From assembly GCA_022013615.1 (NCBI GenBank), contig JAKLQB010000047.1:1-9166 (forward strand): DNA of 9,166 nucleotides, in the 5' to 3' direction. This stretch comes from Desulfobacterales bacterium (GTDB lineage: Bacteria; Desulfobacterota; DSM-4660; Desulfatiglandales; Desulfatiglandaceae). Both the position numbers and the translations under genes were made by a program. The notes beneath the pieces were generated by a model. It did not search any database and was not told the DNA's origin. It saw only the letters and a program-made list of their open reading frames with translations. The first letter of the stretch is position 1. Every line of letters begins with the position of its first letter. This document shows positions 4,844 through 9,166 of the stretch, one piece after another.

Positions 4844-6899
4844 CTATTTCTGATGGAGGATTTCATCAGGCACGATTCCTTCCAGATGGGGAAATTTGTC
4901 CACCATGTGGGGTATCTGCATACACTCCATAAACTGCCTCTGAAAATCCTCCTCCACCGTGAGTTCAATGTACTCCACATTGCGAGCAACCCAGTCGGCC
5001 TCATCACGTTTTTTACTGTTCAGAAGTGCTGCCCTGCAACCATCCCCGGCGGCATTGCCTATCGATAGGATTTTCTCAATCTCACAGTCGGGGAATAGCC
5101 CCATAATCAGCGCCTTTTCACGGTCCACGTGGGTTCCAAAGGCCCCGGCGATCTTTATCTTGTCAACCTTATCCATACCCATGCGGCGCATCATAAGCTT
5201 GCAGCCGGCATGCAGGGCCCCCTTGGCCAGCTGGATCTGTCTTACGTCCCGCTGGGTAATCACCACATCCTTATCAATACTCGTCTCCTCTGCCCAAGCA
5301 AGGACAAACTCCGGCTGGTTGTTGTCCGGGTTTTTCCGATAGCGGTTGGACTTTTGTTCCTTATTAAACACGCCGCTCTTGGTGACGACACCCGCCCGGT
5401 AAAGCTCAGCGAGCACATCCAGAATACCTGATCCGCAAATACCCTTGCATTTCATATCCTTGGGTTCGGAGTACCGTCGCCAGGCATCTCTGCCGATGAC
5501 CTTGTAATCCACCTCGTGTGTCTCGGGATCGATCTTGATCCGCTCGATAGCCCCGGGTGCTGCCCGCATGCCAAAGGCCAGCTGTGCCCCTTCAAGGGCA
5601 GGACCGGTGGCGCAGGAAGAGGATATGAGCTTTTCCCTGTTGCCCAGGACCAGTTCACCATTGGTTCCGATATCGATAATGAGCTGCATATCATCAGAAT
5701 TGTAAGGCGCCTCTGCGATCAACACACCCACATTATCCGCACCCACAAAACCTGCCTCATTGGGAAGCACAAACACATAGGCGGAGGGGTTGATATTGAT
5801 GCCAAGGTCCCTGGCCTTGATGTCCAGGCTGTGATGGATTATTGGTGGGAAGGGAGCGAGACCTACATATTCAGGGTTGAGCTTGAGCAGTATATGATGC
5901 ATGGCCGTGTTCCCCCCGAGGGTTATATCTTCAAGATCCTCCCTGGAAAGGCGGAGATAGGTCTTACCCTCCTCAGGCACCTCCACCCATTCTTCAGGGC
6001 CTTCATAATCTTTGGGTTTTTTCACCTTCTTTTTGGGCGGGTAGGTGTTTTTAATGGCCTCGTCAATCAACCAGTTGAGCCCTTCGATAATATCATCGCT
6101 CATCCGCTGGAGACCATTGGTAGTGGTCATATGAAATGTGATTCGCGCCATTACGTCTTCGCCATACTTGCACTGGGGGTTCATGAGGGTGACCGTGTCG
6201 ATGACCTCCATTGTGGTGAGATCGCAGAAGTACCCGGCCACCGTGGTGGTCGCCACGTCAATGGCAAGGCCGTATGCGTGTTCAACCCTGCCGGGCCGAA
6301 CCCTGATGACCTCCTGATCATTCCAGATGCTAATGGTTGTCTTCCAGTCTCCCTCCCGAAGGGCATCGGGAAGTTGGCGCAGCGTGAAGATATCGATTTT
6401 CAGGTCTTTCAGTCCATACTCCTTCTCAAGTTCCCTGCATATCCGTTCAAAATCGCCCGTGGGCTCTTCAAAGGTCGGGGGTTCCACCTCCACATAGTAT
6501 ATCTTTACGACCGGGTTGTGCTCAATCTCGATATCCCGGGCCATCTTGCTCACAACCTGCTTGCCGGCCCTGGACTCCTCCGGGACAAAGATCAGGAGAT
6601 CTCCTTCCACCTTGGATGTACAACCCAATCGATACCCGGTCTCTTTCTCTTTTTCATTAATAAACTTGTCCTCTTCCTCCTGCCAGGCACTCACATGAGT
6701 TTTGCTTGATTCAATGCCGAATTTCTCAAAACGACCTTCCTCAATGCGGACCTTGCATTTCCCGCAAACCTTTTTTTCACCGCACAGGGCCTCGATGTCC
6801 ACCCAGAAGCCTTGAAGCCTCGATCAAGGTAACACCTTTAGGAACGGCTCCCCGTCGGCCAGAGGGTTGAAAGATCACCATTGCCTCATTATCTTCCAT
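4844..6899 (-). CDS. RACo-type reductive activator of corrinoid proteins, frameshifted near residue 33
   Basis: RACo reduces inactive Co(II) corrinoid to Co(I) in an ATP-dependent way, using an N-terminal [2Fe-2S] ferredoxin domain and a C-terminal ASKHA domain. The main frame (4844-6802) gives 652 residues. It carries CGEKKVCGKC and a later LGC (cluster pattern C-x5-C-x2-C-x44-C), GLAIDVATTTVAGYF, GGNTAMHH, DIGTNGELVLGN, GPALEGAQLAFGMRAAPG, GICGSGILDVLAELYRAG and IAGAFGTHVD. It lacks the first ferredoxin strands. These are found in another frame from an ATG at 6897-6899, preceded by AGGAGG: MVIFQPSGRRGAVPKGVTL then IEASRLLG, which joins VDIEALCG at 6800-6803. A normal gene needs two more bases there, or one fewer. 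Restored length is about 685 residues, normal for the family. A sequencing or assembly error is the simplest cause. If the shift is real, the only start for the main frame is a GTG (6800-6802) and the product would lack part of the cluster domain. Confidence 0.9.
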
Positions 6900-7010
6900 T
6901 AAATCATATCCTCCTTCACACTGAAATCAGCAGAACCCTTCTTCCACAGTCTTTTGTATAAGACAATTATTGACGGGTTATGCAAAGGTCTTGCTCTGTG
7001 TATTTGGAAC

Positions 7011-7028
7011 CTCAAGCATCTGCTTGAG
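7011..7028. promoter_or_regulatory. Perfect 8-bp palindrome in the activator leader
   Basis: CTCAAGCA and TGCTTGAG flank two bases. It lies about 110 bp upstream of the activator start. It has no U-run on either side, so a protein-binding operator or leader RNA structure is more likely than a terminator. Confidence 0.4.
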
Positions 7029-7130
7029 AACGATTTAGTCTAACAGGTCTGCCACTCCCTCAAATTCGGGCGAAGACCCTGTTGAATATTGATTGAATCA
7101 TGAAATCCCGACCATAAGAATGTAACCTGA

Positions 7131-7149
7131 CAACAGGACTATCCTGTTG
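7131..7149 (-). promoter_or_regulatory. Perfect 8-bp stem-loop after the corrinoid-protein gene
   Basis: CAACAGGA (7131-7138) and TCCTGTTG (7142-7149) enclose a 3-base loop, about 60 bp past the stop of the corrinoid-protein gene. No U-run follows on the minus strand, so it is a weak terminator candidate. It may be a 3'-end stabiliser or part of the AACAGG repeat set. Confidence 0.42.
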
Positions 7150-7207
7150 AGTTATAAATTCTTTAATCAACGGGGCAGCTCAGGATTCCAAAACGCGCGA
7201 CAACCGC

Positions 7208-7879
7208 TTATTCATCTTTTTGTTTTTCATACTCCCTTAAACGGGATATCATCTTAATACCCTCCTGAACCGCATTCCCGGCAGACTCGGCATATCCGTC
7301 CGCTCCGAAAAGATTGGCCACGTCCCGGGTCACAGGAGCTCCACCCAACATGATGGCGACGTTTGGATTCTTGTCCTTGATCATCTTGATAACCTTCTTC
7401 ATCCCCAGCATGGTAGTAGTCATCATCGCTGACATGGCCACCACCTCGGCATCCGTCCGGAGCTGTTCCTTCACGAAATTCTCAAGGGGAACGTCTCTGC
7501 CTAAATCGTGAACCTCCCAGCCTGCCACGTCAAACATCATCTTTACCAGGTTTTTGCCAATGTCGTGAACATCTCCCTGGATGCTTCCGATCACCACCTG
7601 TGCTACCCTCCCACCCTCCTTTTCGGGAACATGGGGTCTCAAGATGTCCAGTCCGGCATAGAGAGCATCAGCGCACATGAGCACTTCGGGCACAAAGTAC
7701 TCATGCCTCTCGTAAAGATCACCGACGACCTCCATACCGGCAGCCAGTCCATCCATAATCATTTCAAGGGCTTTATGCCCATCATCCACTGCCTGCTGGG
7801 AGGCCTCTTTGACCTGATCTTCTTTGAAATTAATAACGCCATCCTTCAAGAGCTCTAACAGTTCTTCCTTGCTTGCCAT
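7208..7879 (-). CDS. Corrinoid (methyl-carrier) protein, MtbC/MttC/MtvC-type
   Basis: This 223-residue protein carries a cobalamin whose cobalt accepts and gives a methyl group. Residues 1-85 form the helical B12-binding cap domain, and from about 92 the Rossmann-like B12 domain begins. The signature GDVHDIGKN (102-110) provides His105, the lower axial ligand. The downstream MSAMMTTTM (149-157) and LGGAPV (178-183) match the other cobalamin contacts. The ATG at 7877-7879 is preceded by AGGAGG 9-10 bases upstream and by nothing homologous to the family, so a 51-residue upstream extension of the frame is rejected. It follows the URO-D-family methyltransferase by 34 bp, the usual pairing of methyltransferase and carrier. 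It acts in the cytoplasm. The methyl donor cannot be told from this protein alone. Confidence 0.95.
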   Translation of the reverse strand: MASKEELLELLKDGVINFKEDQVKEASQQAVDDGHKALEMIMDGLAAGMEVVGDLYERHEYFVPEVLMCADALYAGLDILRPHVPEKEGGRVAQVVIGSIQGDVHDIGKNLVKMMFDVAGWEVHDLGRDVPLENFVKEQLRTDAEVVAMSAMMTTTMLGMKKVIKMIKDKNPNVAIMLGGAPVTRDVANLFGADGYAESAGNAVQEGIKMISRLREYEKQKDE

Positions 7880-7913
7880 ATCTATTCTCCTCCTTATATG
7901 TATTTTCTTATAA

Positions 7914-8993
7914 TTACAGCCTTCCGACAGCCGGCGTTGGTCCGGTCTTATAGGTCCTGGCCGTTTCTTCCATGGCCCGGAAGTTCTCTGCTTTGATGTC
8001 GGGCCAGAGATCACAGCCCGGCCAGACAGCATCTACCATGCCGTCAATATTCGTCTTAATTCCTTCGATAGCCTGATCAACAGTGGTTTCTTCAGCGCAG
8101 GGAAGCCCAAATACATCAAAATTACCAACAATAAGGGCATCGTTTCCTAATTTCTGACGGGTTTCAAGGAGATTGTTCTTAATATCAAAACTGACAGCTT
8201 TAGCACCGGAATCCTGAACAATCTGCCACATCATCTCGACCAAAGTATCAGTTGATCCGCATATATGCAACACTTTAGTGGCATCTCCCCAACCTGCCAG
8301 TATCCGGGTTAACCTCGGCTGGATCAAATCTTTAAAGGTTTTGGGGCTGAGAAGATCTGCCGCTACCCCGGGTTCCCTCAGTGTGATAAAATCAGCCCCG
8401 GCTTCAAGGAGTGCCTTCCCGATATTGATGATCATGTCTGAGAACTTGTCCAGTATATCCTCTACCCTCGCTTTATCCTTGAAGACCCCCTTCAAGACCT
8501 TATCCAGCTCAATGGTCTGGCCGCACTGGGTGAAGGGACCCAATTGCCAGGCACCCAAGGCAAGATCCGGCGCCTCCTTCTTTACGATCTTGATTGCCTC
8601 GGGAATCAGGTGCATCGGATACTTATCCATGATGTTGTCGATATCATCCTGCGTAATCTCCACCTGATCCAGCTCTGTCCAGTTTTTATAGGGAATGGTG
8701 GGGTAAAGGATGTCCTCTGAATCTTCATAAAGGCTTATCTCATTGCCTAAGGCCTCGGATTCCCAGCACATGTCATAGGGAATTACTATGGAGTCCAGAT
8801 TGAACATCCTGGCGGACTCAATCCCCGAATAAGCAAGCCTTTCGGCATTCCTATGAATACTTGGAAAATTGTAACCTAACTTTTTAATGGCGGGTAGAAG
8901 CACCATACCCATACCTGAGAAGAATGGCATTTTGTCCACGGGTTCACGATTAAAAAAACTCTTTACTCTCTCTATGGGGGTAAGCTCAGCCAT
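7914..8993 (-). CDS. URO-D-family cobamide methyltransferase (MtaA/MtvB-like)
   Basis: The 359-residue product opens with TPIERVKSFFNREPVDKMP, typical of the methyltransferase branch of the URO-D family. It keeps the zinc ligands of that branch: His243-Ile-Cys245 (VLHICGSTDTL) and Cys327 in WPGCDLWPD. A zinc at this site activates a thiol acceptor in MtaA/MtbA; in MtvB-type proteins the family moves methyl groups from methoxy-aromatics to corrinoid. The following gene encodes a corrinoid protein, so this enzyme probably methylates or demethylates it. Which direction, and which substrate, cannot be decided from the sequence. The ATG has AAGGAG 7 bases upstream. It is the first gene of the row in this window, 173 bp from the right edge. 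It is a useful internal reference for the selenoprotein paralog, because its Cys327 aligns with Sec312. Confidence 0.92.
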   Translation of the reverse strand: MAELTPIERVKSFFNREPVDKMPFFSGMGMVLLPAIKKLGYNFPSIHRNAERLAYSGIESARMFNLDSIVIPYDMCWESEALGNEISLYEDSEDILYPTIPYKNWTELDQVEITQDDIDNIMDKYPMHLIPEAIKIVKKEAPDLALGAWQLGPFTQCGQTIELDKVLKGVFKDKARVEDILDKFSDMIINIGKALLEAGADFITLREPGVAADLLSPKTFKDLIQPRLTRILAGWGDATKVLHICGSTDTLVEMMWQIVQDSGAKAVSFDIKNNLLETRQKLGNDALIVGNFDVFGLPCAEETTVDQAIEGIKTNIDGMVDAVWPGCDLWPDIKAENFRAMEETARTYKTGPTPAVGRL

Positions 8994-9084
8994 GTCGACA
9001 CTCCTTGTCTTTAGTTAATATTTATATGCCTATCTACTTAGCTCCTAAAATCTTGTTATCAGTGGTCCTGAATTTCAAACCTTC

Positions 9085-9097
9085 GTGGTACTACCAC
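9085..9097. promoter_or_regulatory. Palindrome upstream of the first methyltransferase gene
   Basis: GTGGTA and TACCAC flank a single base, about 92 bp upstream of the start at 8993. The surrounding 8994-9166 is AT-rich with no gene that I can support. The palindrome could be an operator for this row; I could not define a convincing promoter beside it. Confidence 0.3.
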
Positions 9098-9166
9098 ACT
9101 GGATCATTTTGTTCTTTACAACGTTAGTTCTGTAATTTCAAAATGTTATCGCAATATCTTCACATA

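Larger units (their letters stand above)
6900..7207. other. 308-bp non-coding gap with stem-loops before the activator gene
   Basis: I find no credible gene here on either strand. It separates the corrinoid-protein gene from the activator gene. It holds the AGGAGG site of the activator (about 6910-6915), two perfect stem-loops (7011-7028 and 7131-7149) and a longer imperfect pair (7042-7050 with 7074-7083). The motif AACAGG occurs four times in alternating orientation. I looked for cobalamin-riboswitch landmarks and saw none. A weak minus-strand promoter might lie near 6955-6985 (TTGCAT, then TTATAC 18 bases later), at low confidence. Confidence 0.5.

Noticed and set aside
5516..6709. Long open frame of 397 codons on the plus strand
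   Set aside because: It lies wholly antisense to the activator gene, whose protein has many conserved motifs. The plus-strand protein shows no recognisable domain, so it is a codon-bias shadow.
6900..7207. Cobalamin riboswitch in the gap before the activator gene
   Set aside because: The region is long enough and the context fits, but I could not find the conserved B12 box or the rest of the core on the minus strand.
7880..8032. 51-codon N-terminal extension of the corrinoid protein
   Set aside because: It overlaps the end of the preceding methyltransferase gene, has no family similarity, and the ATG at 7877-7879 has a strong AGGAGG at the right distance.

Overview
This window is a one-sided gene block: every supported gene is on the minus strand, so transcription runs from high to low coordinates. 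It looks like an anaerobic bacterium, most probably a sulfate-reducing or syntrophic Desulfobacterota (Desulfobacterales-like). The reasons are the corrinoid methyl-transfer gene set, its ASKHA/ferredoxin activator, the DUF2284-type Cys protein, the probable use of selenocysteine, and REP-like palindromes of a kind I associate with those genomes. The taxonomic call is inference.

Right part (9166 to 4447): a URO-D-family cobamide methyltransferase (7914-8993) is followed 34 bp later by its likely partner, a corrinoid protein with the DxHxxG cobalamin motif (7208-7879). After a 308-bp gap holding several stem-loops come the RACo-type reductive activator (4844-6899, with a frameshift near its N-terminus) and a small Cys-rich protein (4447-4821).

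Middle part (4460 to 1605): a DUF2284-like Cys-rich protein overlaps the preceding gene by 14 bp. It is followed by a cluster of REP-like palindromes, a CobW-type G3E GTPase (2740-3690) and a second URO-D-family methyltransferase (1605-2639).

The second methyltransferase is the main discovery. A naive reading stops at an in-frame TGA (1704-1706), but the frame continues 32 more codons with typical family C-terminal sequence. The TGA falls exactly where the family, including the paralog in this window, has the zinc-binding Cys of the 'PGCD' motif. A 7-bp stem with a GGU loop lies 20 nt after the TGA, at the right place for a bacterial SECIS. I therefore annotate a 344-residue selenoprotein with Sec312.

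Left part (1576 to 1): two thioredoxin-like CxxC proteins, a small two-CxxC zinc-ribbon-like protein, and the N-terminal part of a third CxxC protein of the MTH895/TM0996 type. The last is cut by a perfect 75-bp inverted copy of its own 5' end, which reaches the window edge and looks like a fold-back chimera or assembly artefact.

Together the genes suggest a system that moves a methyl group from an unidentified donor to a corrinoid protein and on to an acceptor. RACo would rescue oxidised Co(II). The G3E GTPase and Cys-rich proteins could handle metal or redox chemistry, and the thioredoxin-like proteins could keep Cys/Sec sites reduced. No dedicated substrate methyltransferase (MtaB, MtmB or MttB type) is visible, so the substrate is unknown.
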